Position numbers and translations under genes: made by a program. DNA of 64,000 nt, taken from NCBI GenBank assembly GCA_910584725.1, contig CAJUBE010000020.1:16785-80784 (forward strand), in the 5' to 3' direction. The DNA is from an uncultured Lachnospiraceae bacterium (GTDB lineage: Bacteria; Bacillota; Clostridia; Lachnospirales; Lachnospiraceae). Under the pieces are notes generated by a model. The model did not search any database, was not told the DNA's origin, and worked only from the letters and a program-made list of their open reading frames with translations. Positions 8,728 through 16,765 of this stretch are shown one piece after another; position 1 is the first letter of the stretch; each line of letters starts with the position of its first letter.

Positions 8728-10149
8728 CTACTGCTTTGCCTCCGGCAGACGCAGCCGCAATAACCGCTTCGCAAGCTGTCTGAAATTAAAGGGCAGCAGA
8801 GGATAGATATAGCTCTTGTCCGACAACGTTTTATTGAAGACAATGGACAGCAGGAAGAATACAATCGCTCCCACATAGCCATAGATGCCAAATATCGCCG
8901 TCAGAATCAGATTGATAATGCGCATAAATTTGAGGGCATAGCCAAGCTCGTAATTCTGCTGGGTGTAGTTGGCGATGGCGACGAACGCCATGTACAGCAT
9001 AACCTCGGAGTTGAACCAGCCGCTGTTGACGGAGAACTCGCCAAGCACCAGCGCCGCCATCACACTCAAAGGGGTACTTAACATATTCGGCGTATTGACT
9101 GCCGCCAGCTTCAATCCGTCGATGGCCAGTTCCAGAATCAAAAACTGCGCAATCAGCGGAATGTTCGACTCCTCCTGCAGCATGATAAACTGAAAGCTTT
9201 CGGGAACCCACTGCGGGTTCTGCATCAGCAGCAGAAAGGTTGGTGTCATAATATAGGTGAGGATCGAGATCAGAAACCGCGTCAGACGAAGGTACGTCCC
9301 CGTGATGGGCGGAAAGTAGTAATCATCCGCCTCCTCCACGATATCAAAGATGGAAGTCGGCACAATCATGGCGGAGGGCGAATTGTCTACCAGTATCACG
9401 ATATCCCCCTCCAGCACCTGAGCCGCCGCCACGTCCGGCCGCTCCGTAAACTTAAATTTCGGGAAGGGATTAAACCACTTTCTCTGGTAAAGGCACTCCG
9501 CCAGACTCTCCTGATTCATGGTCAGAGCATCCACCTTAATATCCACAATCCGCTTCTTCACCTTCTCCAGAAACGCGTGATCCACCCGGTTATCCATATA
9601 GCAGAGCACAATATCCGTCTGGGAGCTTTTCCCGGCGTTCATCATCTCCATGCGAAGCTCTGTGCTTCTGATCCGCCTCCTGATCAGCGCCGTATTGAAA
9701 ACCACTGTCTCCACAAAGCCGTCCTTGCTGCCGCGCAGCGTCTTGTCCTTGTCCGGCTCCGAGACGCTTCTGGCGGGATAGGTTCTGGAGTCAATGAGCA
9801 CACATCTGTCATAGCCGTCGATAAAGAGCGCAAACACGCCCGACAGGACATTGTAAATGATATCGTCCCATTTGTCTTTGAGGTCCACCTCCACATAGGG
9901 TGTCGCCTTCTTTGACATCTCATAGGCACTCTCCGGCATATTATCCGGCGTCAGACCGATGAAATACTGCAGGATCTTCATCATCAGCTCATCCTTGCAG
10001 AAACCGTCGATAAAATAAATACATGCCTGCCTGCCGCCCACATCAATCACGCGATAGACCACGTCGAAGCTCGTATCCGGCTTCATATGCGCCTTCATGT
10101 ACGCCATACTTTCCTGCAGGGAGGTTGTCATCTTTTCCTTATTTTCCAA
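8728..10149 (-). CDS. Spore germination protein, GerA/SpoVAF family
   Basis: A GerA-family protein with a soluble N-terminal domain (to about residue 270) followed by hydrophobic segments. The pattern FDVVYRVID...YFIDGFCKDELMMKIL is most like SpoVAF, which works with the spoVA dipicolinate channel region and modulates germination. PPITGTYLRLTRFLISILTYIMTP marks the start of the membrane domain. An ATG exists at 10167, but it overlaps the ribosome binding site GGAAGGAG, so the TTG at 10149 is preferred (473 residues). No gerB/gerC or spoVA genes are adjacent, which is unusual for the family. GerAA versus SpoVAF is not certain. Confidence 0.83.
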   Translation of the reverse strand: MENKEKMTTSLQESMAYMKAHMKPDTSFDVVYRVIDVGGRQACIYFIDGFCKDELMMKILQYFIGLTPDNMPESAYEMSKKATPYVEVDLKDKWDDIIYNVLSGVFALFIDGYDRCVLIDSRTYPARSVSEPDKDKTLRGSKDGFVETVVFNTALIRRRIRSTELRMEMMNAGKSSQTDIVLCYMDNRVDHAFLEKVKKRIVDIKVDALTMNQESLAECLYQRKWFNPFPKFKFTERPDVAAAQVLEGDIVILVDNSPSAMIVPTSIFDIVEEADDYYFPPITGTYLRLTRFLISILTYIMTPTFLLLMQNPQWVPESFQFIMLQEESNIPLIAQFLILELAIDGLKLAAVNTPNMLSTPLSVMAALVLGEFSVNSGWFNSEVMLYMAFVAIANYTQQNYELGYALKFMRIINLILTAIFGIYGYVGAIVFFLLSIVFNKTLSDKSYIYPLLPFNFRQLAKRLLRLRLPEAKQ

Positions 10150-10234
10150 CGTAAAAACTCCTTCCATGACTTTCCATTGTTTCCCATAGTATGTCTTGGA
10201 AGGGGTTCTCTTATTCGTCTATCTTTTATTTTAA

Positions 10235-10669
10235 TTATGCCTTTCCGGTGCTTCCGTGCCCGCCCCGGTCAGCATTCTCAAGGTGCTCCACCTCGTCAAA
10301 AACAATCTTCGGCTGGTTCTCCATAATGCGGAACTGACAGATTCGATCATTCACATGAATCTCCGTATCTCTGACTGCATATACCGGCATAAACCACTGG
10401 TCGTTATCCCCGCAATAGGATGCGTCGATCACACCCTGATGATTGGTCTGGATAATGCCGAAATTTTTGAAGGTGGAACTTCTCGGCACCACATGGGCTT
10501 CATAACCTTTCGGCAGCTCCATCGCTACCCCCAGGGGAATCAGACGAAACTCCCCCTTTTTCAAAACCACATCCTCCGCCGCGCGCAGATCGATCCAGTC
10601 AGACTTCCCGTCTATGTAAGCCAGCTTTTCTATTTTGTCCGTAAAATATTTGATTTTAATATGTTCCAT
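10235..10669 (-). CDS. dut: dUTP diphosphatase
   Basis: The trimeric dUTPase hydrolyses dUTP to dUMP and pyrophosphate, keeping uracil out of DNA and supplying dUMP. All five motifs are visible: DLRAAE, PRSST, GVIDASYCGDNDQW, RICQFRI and a C-terminal GGHGSTGK. At 144 residues the length is typical. It lies downstream of nrdG/nrdD on the same strand with a palindromic element between them, so it belongs to the same deoxynucleotide-supply neighbourhood. Confidence 0.96.
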   Translation of the reverse strand: MEHIKIKYFTDKIEKLAYIDGKSDWIDLRAAEDVVLKKGEFRLIPLGVAMELPKGYEAHVVPRSSTFKNFGIIQTNHQGVIDASYCGDNDQWFMPVYAVRDTEIHVNDRICQFRIMENQPKIVFDEVEHLENADRGGHGSTGKA

Positions 10670-10683
10670 TTACACTAACTCCC

Positions 10684-10810
10684 ATGATTCCGCATAGCGG
10701 AATCTCAAATCTGTGCGGAAAATGCCGCTTTTCAGGCATTCTCCTGTGTGAGACTTAGTACTTCTCCGCGAAGCAGCCCTTGCTGCGAGCGGCTAGAAGT
10801 ACTTCTCACG
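10684..10810 (-). repeat. Stop-proximal palindromic element, family A copy 2
   Basis: It carries the hairpin GATTCCGcatagCGGAATC (10686-10704), then an AATGCC/GGCATT hairpin (10721-10740). An outer stem GTGAGACTTAGTACTTCT (from 10748) pairs with AGAAGTACTTCTCAC (10795-10809) and encloses GCAGC/GCTGC arms. The last 26 codons of nrdG are read from this element, which also supplies its stop codon. A remnant of its outer hairpin occurs at 20488-20517. Confidence 0.85.
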
Positions 10811-11316
10811 CTATAATCCTCACAGTAAAGCACCGGGTTCGAGGGATCGGTCTGTTCCAAACTTTTTTGTACGTCGATCACTCTCTGGTTTCTGCTGCCT
10901 TTCCAGAGGAGCTTCACATCCTTCAAATCCTTCTTAAACTCCCCGTCCACAAGCACATCCACATACTTCATCATCGGATAATGCAGGACGTCCTCCCAGC
11001 TGTCCCCCGTGTAGAGCCAGATCGTTTTATTCGGATATCTATTTTTGATCTCCTCCATCATATTTCTCACATCCAGTCGGTTAGCCGAATGGAGCGGATC
11101 GCCGCCCGAAAAGGTAATTCCGCTGATATATGGCTTTTCCAGTTGGGAAAAAATTTCCTGCTTTGCCGCCTCGTCAAAGGGAAGGCCGCCGTCAGGATCC
11201 CAGGTGAGCGGGTTCTGACACTCCTTGCAGCAGTGGGAACAGCCCGCGACCCAGAGCACCACCCGCAGGCCGTCGCCGTTTAACATATCGTCTTTTGTTA
11301 TATTGTGGTATCTCAT
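10732..11316 (-). CDS. nrdG: Anaerobic ribonucleotide reductase activating protein
   Basis: A radical-SAM enzyme that generates the glycyl radical on NrdD using a 4Fe-4S cluster. The cluster motif CxxxCxxC is seen as CSHCCKEC (from about residue 26), and the SAM-binding TFSGGDPLH follows. The core ends near VLYCEDY. The remaining 26 residues (SVRSTSSRSQQG...) are translated from the palindromic element behind the gene and make it longer than usual. The gene lies downstream of nrdD and is separated from it by another multi-branched palindrome. Confidence 0.95.
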   Translation of the reverse strand: MRYHNITKDDMLNGDGLRVVLWVAGCSHCCKECQNPLTWDPDGGLPFDEAAKQEIFSQLEKPYISGITFSGGDPLHSANRLDVRNMMEEIKNRYPNKTIWLYTGDSWEDVLHYPMMKYVDVLVDGEFKKDLKDVKLLWKGSRNQRVIDVQKSLEQTDPSNPVLYCEDYSVRSTSSRSQQGLLRGEVLSLTQENA

Positions 11317-11334
11317 AAAAATATCTCTCTTTCC

Positions 11335-11466
11335 TGTGAAAACCTCTGCATTTCATGCAGAGCCCTCATTCGCTGCGGCTTCGCCTTCGCTCATGATGGA
11401 CGCTCGTCATAAACAGATGATCTTCTGCAAGCAGAGATCATCTGTTCCTGACTCACTGTTTTCACA
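11335..11466 (-). repeat. Stop-proximal multi-branched palindrome (class B) behind nrdD
   Basis: The outer stem TGTGAAAAC (11335-11343) pairs with GTTTTCACA (11458-11466) and contains the TGA stop of nrdD (11464-11462). Inside are CTCTGC/GCAGAG, GACG/CGTC, and a perfect 10-bp arm CAGATGATCT (11414-11423) with AGATCATCTG (11435-11444). Its sequence differs from family A, but it has the same architecture and position. Confidence 0.75.
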
Positions 11467-13651
11467 TGCTTTTCCTCTCCGCGATCTCCGCCATTTTCGC
11501 CTCACTTAAGCGGGTGTCACCGTGGACGCGGGAGTAGGCAAGATACCCATTCATACGGTCGATCTTGGTCAGGTTGCGGCTGCCGCACACGGGACACACA
11601 TCCATCTCAAGCTCCTGATGCCCGCAGTCGTCACAGTAAGCCAGGGAAAGGTTCACGCCCTCGTAAAATCCCATATCCATCGCCCTGCGTATCAGTGTCT
11701 TGATGGCCTCGATATTATAGTCGATCGGATACTTCACATACTGAATCTTGCCGCCGTTTGCCATCTCCCAGAAACGGTACTCCAAATCCTGCTTCTGAAT
11801 AGGCGTGATATCCTCCGTCACATGACAGTGGAAACTGTTGGACACATACTCCCTGTCGGACACGCCTTCCACAATGCCGTACTTGGCACGGAACTGTTTC
11901 ACCTGCAGACCGCAGAGGTTCTCAGCAGGCGTTCCGTAGATGGCATAAAGGTGCCCATCCGCTTCCTTGTATTCCTCAATTTTATGGTTAATATGCTCCA
12001 GTACTTCCAATGCGAAAGCGCCATCTTCCACCAATGATTTCCCGTTATAAAGCTCCTGCAGCTCGTTAAATGCCGTGATGCCAAAGCTGGCCGTCGCGGA
12101 TTTCAAAATCGGTTTGATCTTGTCATGGAGCTGCAAATGACCGCCGAGAAAACCGCCTTCGCAGTAAGCCAGTGGGTTCGTGGAAGCGCGCATCTCACCG
12201 AGATACGCGTAAGTCCTGATATGAAGCTGTCTGATCAGGTTCAAATAATAATCCAGCACATCATAGAAATCCCTGCCCTCCTGTCTGGATTTCGCCAGAA
12301 TCATGGGCAGATGCAGGGAAACCGCTCCCACGTTAAACCTGCCTACAAAGACGGGGGAGTCCTCCTCGTCAGCCGGGTGCATACCGCCCCGCTCATACCA
12401 GGGCGAGAGGAACGCACGGCATCCCATGGGAGAAATCACCTTACCATACTGTTTATACATGCTGGCTATATAGCCCTTTCCGGTCAGGCTCAGCCAGTCC
12501 GGGTACATGGTCTTAGCTGAGCACTTCACCCCTGCCTCGAACACGTCCTCCAACTCCTTGCCCGGTCCGTGTAAATTCTCATCGTATAAAAAGACGATCT
12601 TGGGGAAAAGCACAGGCTTCTTGCACTCCTTCTTGCCCTGCCCCTTCCTGCGCACGTTGAGCATCTGAATCGTCGCCATCCTCGCAAAACGTCCCGTGCC
12701 AATCCCTGCAGTCACCGTGATGAAAGGATAGTCTCCGCGGCTGCTGGCCACCGTGTTAAACTTGTATTCCCATCCCTGAAAGCCCTGCTCAAACTCCTTC
12801 TTCACATCCGCAAGCGCTTCCGCCTCCGCCGTCTCTTTGTCAATCCCCAGCTTCTTATATTTTGCCACGTTTCTCTTGTAAGATTTCTCCGCGTAAGGCT
12901 CCAGAATCTTATCCACCTCGGGCACGGTAAAACCACCGTACTGCTGGCTCGCCGCACTCAAAACGATATCTCCTATGACATCGAAGGCCACGTCCAGCGT
13001 CTTCGGCTCGTTGTACCAGATATTTCCCATCTCAAAGCCGCCGGAAAGCACCTCCGCCACATTAAAGAGGCAACAGTTCATCGTATCTCTTCTGGCAGAC
13101 ATGTCATGGACGTAAATATACCCATCCCGGCAAGCCTGAATTTCCTCCGTGGTCATAAAAAATTTCTGGTATAATTCCTTGTTAAACTGGTTAAAAATTA
13201 GGCTGCGCTTCGTGGAGACAAGAGCGCTGTCCGTATTAGCGTTCTCCTTGTCGCCAATGTACATGATCGACTGGCTCTTCTTGTAGACATCGTCCATCAT
13301 GCGCACAAAATCCTGCTTGTAATTGCGATAATCGCGGTAGCTCTTCGCCACTATCGGCTTCACATCCTCCAGCGCGCTCTCCACAATATTGTGCATGATC
13401 TGGATAGGTATCTTCTCCTCATCCAGCTCATTCACCTTATCGACAACCGTCTGGCAGATATGACGCTTTTCCTCTTCCGTAAACTTAGTGAGGGCACGGT
13501 ATGCGCTCTTCCCCACTGCATCGATGACCTTCTGGACATTGAACGCCTCAAGGCTGCCGTCCTTCTTGATCACCTTCACACCTTTCTCCGGCTGATATCG
13601 AAGACCATAATTCTCCCCATCCGAATGATCTGATTCAAATTTACTGCTCAT
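11462..13651 (-). CDS. nrdD: Anaerobic (class III) ribonucleoside-triphosphate reductase
   Basis: It reduces ribonucleoside triphosphates to deoxyribonucleotides under strict anaerobiosis. The N-terminus carries an ATP-cone (VIKKDGSLEAFNVQKV). The central active-site cysteine region is SPMGCRAFLSPW. The C-terminus has the structural zinc site CDDCGH...CPVCGS, followed by the glycyl-radical region RMNGYLAYSR. The ATG at 13699 adds 16 residues, but the ATG at 13651 has GGAGG 5-6 bases upstream, giving 729 residues. The promoter carries two NrdR boxes. Confidence 0.96.
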   Translation of the reverse strand: MSSKFESDHSDGENYGLRYQPEKGVKVIKKDGSLEAFNVQKVIDAVGKSAYRALTKFTEEEKRHICQTVVDKVNELDEEKIPIQIMHNIVESALEDVKPIVAKSYRDYRNYKQDFVRMMDDVYKKSQSIMYIGDKENANTDSALVSTKRSLIFNQFNKELYQKFFMTTEEIQACRDGYIYVHDMSARRDTMNCCLFNVAEVLSGGFEMGNIWYNEPKTLDVAFDVIGDIVLSAASQQYGGFTVPEVDKILEPYAEKSYKRNVAKYKKLGIDKETAEAEALADVKKEFEQGFQGWEYKFNTVASSRGDYPFITVTAGIGTGRFARMATIQMLNVRRKGQGKKECKKPVLFPKIVFLYDENLHGPGKELEDVFEAGVKCSAKTMYPDWLSLTGKGYIASMYKQYGKVISPMGCRAFLSPWYERGGMHPADEEDSPVFVGRFNVGAVSLHLPMILAKSRQEGRDFYDVLDYYLNLIRQLHIRTYAYLGEMRASTNPLAYCEGGFLGGHLQLHDKIKPILKSATASFGITAFNELQELYNGKSLVEDGAFALEVLEHINHKIEEYKEADGHLYAIYGTPAENLCGLQVKQFRAKYGIVEGVSDREYVSNSFHCHVTEDITPIQKQDLEYRFWEMANGGKIQYVKYPIDYNIEAIKTLIRRAMDMGFYEGVNLSLAYCDDCGHQELEMDVCPVCGSRNLTKIDRMNGYLAYSRVHGDTRLSEAKMAEIAERKSM

Positions 13652-13695
13652 ACGCCCCTCCGTAGCTTTATCCGTCTGCAATCTCGCAGCGTTCC

Positions 13696-13741
13696 CCACA
13701 AAATATAGTGTCGGTTAACATAACGGCACAATATATTGCGG
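13696..13741 (-). promoter_or_regulatory. Two NrdR boxes upstream of nrdD
   Basis: Two near-palindromic 16-mers match the NrdR box consensus (ACACwATATwTwGTGT): CCACAAAATATAGTGT at 13696-13711 and GCACAATATATTGCGG at 13726-13741. Their centres are 30 bases apart, about three helical turns, as expected for cooperative NrdR binding. They lie just downstream of the inferred transcription start, so NrdR would repress nrdD-nrdG (and perhaps dut) when dATP is high. Confidence 0.8.
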
Positions 13742-13750
13742 TTTAGAATT

Positions 13751-13779
13751 AGTATACGGTAATAAACATGTTATGTCAA
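13751..13779 (-). promoter_or_regulatory. Sigma-A promoter of nrdD
   Basis: The minus strand reads TTGACA (13779-13774), a 17-base spacer, and TATACT (13756-13751): a near-consensus vegetative promoter. The start point near 13744 overlaps the distal NrdR box. Confidence 0.8.
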
Positions 13780-13799
13780 TGAAAACCCCTCGGAAAAAA

Positions 13800-13835
13800 T
13801 ACCAAAAAGGGATATGCCTTTTTGTGACATATCCC
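13800..13835 (-). terminator. Rho-independent terminator of the WYL gene
   Basis: On the minus strand GGGATATG (13835-13828) pairs with CATATCCC (13816-13809) and is followed by TTTTT. It begins within 10 bases of the WYL stop codon. Confidence 0.8.
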
Positions 13836-13843
13836 AAGAGCAA

Positions 13844-14848
13844 TCAATCCGTCTGCTTTTCCCCGTACCCGGCAAGCGTTTTTTTCAGATGCTGCCGGTA
13901 AGCGTCCGCCACATATGCCGGCGCAAGAATCCGCGCCCCCGCGCCAAGCCCCGTAAGCCATCCGAAGAACTGACCGCTGACCGCCACCTGCACCCTGACG
14001 GAAAAGTGCGCTTCATCGCGGATGCGGACGGCTGCCTCCCTGCCGAAACGATCCATCACCACGCCGATCAGGCTGTTCTCAAACAGCAGGGTGACAATCT
14101 CCTCCTTCCCGCCATACATGCCAAAGGTTTTGTTGGCGTAATCCGCAATGTCGAAACGCTCAAAGAGCGACGCACCCTCCCGCTTTTCATCCAGCACCTG
14201 AATCTTCGCCATCTTATCCACCCGGAAGTGCTTGATTTTATCCTCCTCGCTGTCGTGGGCGATCAGATAGTAATATTCGTCCTTACAGGTGAGCGCCCAC
14301 GGACTTGCCAAATAAGGCTTCCCACCCCGCCGCGGCACAAGCTCCCGATCCAGATTCCACTCCAGATACTGAAAGGAAATCTGCCGGTTTCCCTGAATCG
14401 CCCTGTGGATATCGTCCACCACATAATAGATGCTCTCATTCGCCGTCTTGATGCGGTTCGCCACATAAACCTGACGCTGCAGCTGCCCAGCCTCCGCCTT
14501 TGATGCCAGCTTCTCAATTTTGGAAATCAGCTCCCTGGATTTATTTGCCGTCAAAAACCGTGACGCCTGCACCGTCTCCACCAGCAGTTTTAGCTCCGCC
14601 AGCTCAAACTCCCGCCCGGCCAGATAATAGCCGCCTCCCGTCTTCGCCTTGACCAGCACGATATCATAGCCAAAATCAATGAGCTGGGCGATATCGTCAT
14701 AAATGCTCTTGCGCTCCGCCTTCACATCATAAGCCGCCAGCGCGTCGATCAATGCCTGCGCGCTCAGACAGTGCTCCTCGTCGGACTGCTCCGTTAGAAT
14801 TTTAACCAGATATAATAGTTTCTGTTTCTGCTTCGTCGATTTAGCCAT
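13844..14848 (-). CDS. WYL-domain transcriptional regulator (YafY type)
   Basis: A 334-residue regulator with an N-terminal winged helix (about residues 1-70; DALAAYDVKAERKSIYDDI), a central WYL domain (about residues 150-220; SPWALTCKDEYYYLIAH) and a C-terminal WCX region. WYL domains bind nucleic acid or nucleotide ligands and often control DNA-damage, defence or metabolic genes. The gene stands alone between nrdD and a HAD hydrolase, so no target is evident. The start is ATG with only weak ribosome-binding sequence, near a palindromic element. Confidence 0.88.
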   Translation of the reverse strand: MAKSTKQKQKLLYLVKILTEQSDEEHCLSAQALIDALAAYDVKAERKSIYDDIAQLIDFGYDIVLVKAKTGGGYYLAGREFELAELKLLVETVQASRFLTANKSRELISKIEKLASKAEAGQLQRQVYVANRIKTANESIYYVVDDIHRAIQGNRQISFQYLEWNLDRELVPRRGGKPYLASPWALTCKDEYYYLIAHDSEEDKIKHFRVDKMAKIQVLDEKREGASLFERFDIADYANKTFGMYGGKEEIVTLLFENSLIGVVMDRFGREAAVRIRDEAHFSVRVQVAVSGQFFGWLTGLGAGARILAPAYVADAYRQHLKKTLAGYGEKQTD

Positions 14849-14858
14849 TGTTTCAACT

Positions 14859-14928
14859 CCATGATTCCACTGTATGGAGAATGCCGCATTTCAGGCATCT
14901 CCTATGTGAGACTTAGTACTTCTCACAT
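14859..14928 (-). repeat. Family A palindromic element copy 3 (short form)
   Basis: A reduced copy: GGAGAATGCC/GGCATCTCC, then only the outer stem TGTGAG...CTCACA, with no inner arms. It supplies the TGA stop codon of the HAD hydrolase gene. The short form shows that the central arms are removable cassettes. Confidence 0.75.
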
Positions 14929-15615
14929 TAATATCGGTAACAACTCTTCCAGACGGCGGATCTCATAGTCCGTCCGCACTTCCACATCCTTCGCCCTGCC
15001 CGTCGGATTAAACCAGCAGGATGCCACACCCGCATTCTCCGCCCCCCTCATATCGCTTGTCAGGGAATCTCCCACCAAAATACATTCTTCCCTTGTCACA
15101 CCGGGCAGCGCCGCAAAACAGGCGTCAAAATATTCTTTCCTCGGCTTGGGATATCCCATCAGTTCCGACACAAATACCCCGTCCATCATTTGGTCTAACC
15201 CGGACAGTCTCATCTTGCTCGCCTGTGTCGAATTGACTCCATTGGTCACCACATACTGCCGATACCCCTTCTCCTGAAGCAGCGTCACAAGCTCCTTCGC
15301 GCCATCCATATAAAAGTAAACGTTTCCCAGCTCCCGCTGATAATCCGCATTGATTTCCTCCGGCTTTACATGGGTGATGCCCAGCTCTTCAAATAGGGTG
15401 CGAAACCGCCCCACGGTCACCTGCTGCTTGGTCAGTTCCCCCGATTCCAGACGAAGCCAGTGGCTTCTGTTTATGGCGTCGTAGCGTGCCGTAATCTCCT
15501 CGTCAATCGGCAGCCCATACCGCTCGAATACCGCCCGCAGCGCATGTTCCATGGAGCGGTCAAAATTGAGCAGCGTCTGATCCAGATCCCATAGAATGGT
15601 TGTATATTTTTTCAT
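14923..15615 (-). CDS. HAD-superfamily pyrimidine nucleotidase (YjjG type)
   Basis: A 230-residue HAD phosphatase of the YjjG/PynA group, which dephosphorylates non-canonical or excess pyrimidine nucleotides. The motifs are in order: DLDQTLLNF (nucleophile Asp), VVTNGV, the lysine in GYPKPRKEYF, and GDSLTSDMRGAENAG. An alpha-helical cap sits between the first two. The start has GAGGAG 6 bases upstream. The role fits the nucleotide-metabolism genes around it; the exact substrate is inferred from family. Confidence 0.88.
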   Translation of the reverse strand: MKKYTTILWDLDQTLLNFDRSMEHALRAVFERYGLPIDEEITARYDAINRSHWLRLESGELTKQQVTVGRFRTLFEELGITHVKPEEINADYQRELGNVYFYMDGAKELVTLLQEKGYRQYVVTNGVNSTQASKMRLSGLDQMMDGVFVSELMGYPKPRKEYFDACFAALPGVTREECILVGDSLTSDMRGAENAGVASCWFNPTGRAKDVEVRTDYEIRRLEELLPILM

Positions 15616-15717
15616 TTTTGTCTCCTCTATTAAAAACCGTCGCCGGACAACGGCAATTCAGAGAACACTTCGCATTCTCCTTCCATGGTCCAAGCTGCCG
15701 CCATTTCATATAAAAAT

Positions 15718-15763
15718 AAGAAGAAAGGGCGTTCCCTCAAGGACACCCTTCCGCTTTCTTCTT
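15718..15763 (-). terminator. Hairpin terminator behind the small membrane protein gene
   Basis: AAGAAGAAAG at 15718 pairs with CTTTCTTCTT ending at 15763, with an inner GGG..GT/AC..CCC stem. It lies 25 bases beyond the stop codon of the 55-residue membrane protein. Confidence 0.6.
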
Positions 15764-15787
15764 ACATACATAATTACACAAAAAACA

Positions 15788-15955
15788 CTATGCCGTCGTA
15801 CTTCCGTCCGCAGGCGTCTCCGAAGCCGCTTTCGCATCCTTACTCTTTCTCCACTTCACGCCGATCACACACGCAACAATCACCAGCGCAACAATCAGTA
15901 CAAACAGAAGCAGATACGATAAAAACGAGTTTACAAATAGAATTAAGTTTGTCAT
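15788..15955 (-). CDS. Small single-pass membrane protein, unknown function
   Basis: A 55-residue protein with one long hydrophobic helix (FLSYLLLFVLIVALVIVACVIG), then a basic stop-transfer patch (VKWRKSK) and a polar Ala/Thr-rich tail. The chosen ATG at 15955 has AAGGA about 10 bases upstream. A longer frame from 16027 has no good ribosome binding site. No family is recognised. It lies between rnhA and a HAD gene and has its own terminator. Confidence 0.6.
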   Translation of the reverse strand: MTNLILFVNSFLSYLLLFVLIVALVIVACVIGVKWRKSKDAKAASETPADGSTTA

Positions 15956-16054
15956 CTTTTCACATCCTTCTCTTTCCGAATTGCTTCGCTTCCGACGAAA
16001 GAACCTGTCCGAAACCGCTTTCTCCAATTACACTTACCGTTATGATACCACCAA

Positions 16055-16525
16055 TCAGAAGGTATCGTCAAGCAGTTCCGTACCGTCCGCCGCCGTGGTG
16101 GCAAGCTTATCGCACCGCTCGTTCTCCGGATGCCCGTCGTGTCCTTTTACCCACTGAAAAGTGACACGGTGTGGCTCCATGGCGCGCAGCAGGCGTTCCC
16201 ACAAGTCTATATTTTTGACAGGCTTGTTTCCCGCCGTTTTCCAGCCCTTTTTCTTCCATCCCTCAATCCAGTGCTGGTTAAAGGCATCCGTCACATATTT
16301 GGAGTCGGAAATAAGGAGCACTTCGCACGGCTTTGTGAGCGCTTCCAGACCCACGATCGCCGCCATCAGCTCCATCCTGTTGTTGGTCGTCTTTTTGTAC
16401 CCGGCGGAATACTCCCGCTCGTGCAGCGTCCCCTTACTGTCAATATATTGCAGAACCGTGCCGTAACCGCCCGGTCCCTCCGGGTTCCCGCGCGCCGCGC
16501 CGTCTGTGTAGATCGTTACTTTCAT
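16055..16525 (-). CDS. rnhA: Ribonuclease HI
   Basis: It cleaves RNA in RNA-DNA hybrids (R-loops, primers). The 156-residue protein shows the DEDD active site: YTDGAARGNPEGPGGYG (Asp), NRMELMAA (Glu), LLISDSKYV (Asp) and a late Asp near ENERCDKLA. WVKGHDGHPENERCD is the classic C-terminal block. A frame extending to 16591 exists, but the ATG at 16525 has GGAGAGG upstream and starts exactly at the conserved MKVTIYTDG. Confidence 0.95.
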   Translation of the reverse strand: MKVTIYTDGAARGNPEGPGGYGTVLQYIDSKGTLHEREYSAGYKKTTNNRMELMAAIVGLEALTKPCEVLLISDSKYVTDAFNQHWIEGWKKKGWKTAGNKPVKNIDLWERLLRAMEPHRVTFQWVKGHDGHPENERCDKLATTAADGTELLDDTF

Positions 16526-16589
16526 GCAAAATCCTCTCCGTTCTTCCTTCTTCATCCGCCTCGCCACATACACCGACTGTTTATCAGAC

Positions 16590-16697
16590 ATCCGTCCGGC
16601 GACATCAACTCACTGTTAATCCGGTATCCGTCCGACGACATCAGCTCACTGCTAATCTGGCATCCGTCCGGCGACATCAGCTCACTGTTAATCTGGC
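16590..16697. repeat. 36-bp tandem repeat, three copies
   Basis: Three consecutive 36-base units (16590-16625, 16626-16661, 16662-16697), each starting ATCCGTCCGGCGACATCAGC with a few substitutions, are followed by a degenerate partial unit. They lie between rnhA and the MutS-like gene. There are no spacers, so this is not a CRISPR array. It looks like a minisatellite grown by slippage. Confidence 0.85.
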
Positions 16698-16765
16698 ATC
16701 TGTCTTTCAGCTGCCATCACTTGTCCGCCGAAAACCCGTTCATCTTCCCGAATGACAGCCCATGA

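Noticed and set aside
8961..9211. Overlapping frames inside the germination protein gene
   Set aside because: Frame shadows of the GerA-family gene; no start sites or domains.
16590..16697. Possible CRISPR array (36-bp repeats)
   Set aside because: The units are directly adjacent with no spacers and no cas genes; it is a simple tandem repeat.
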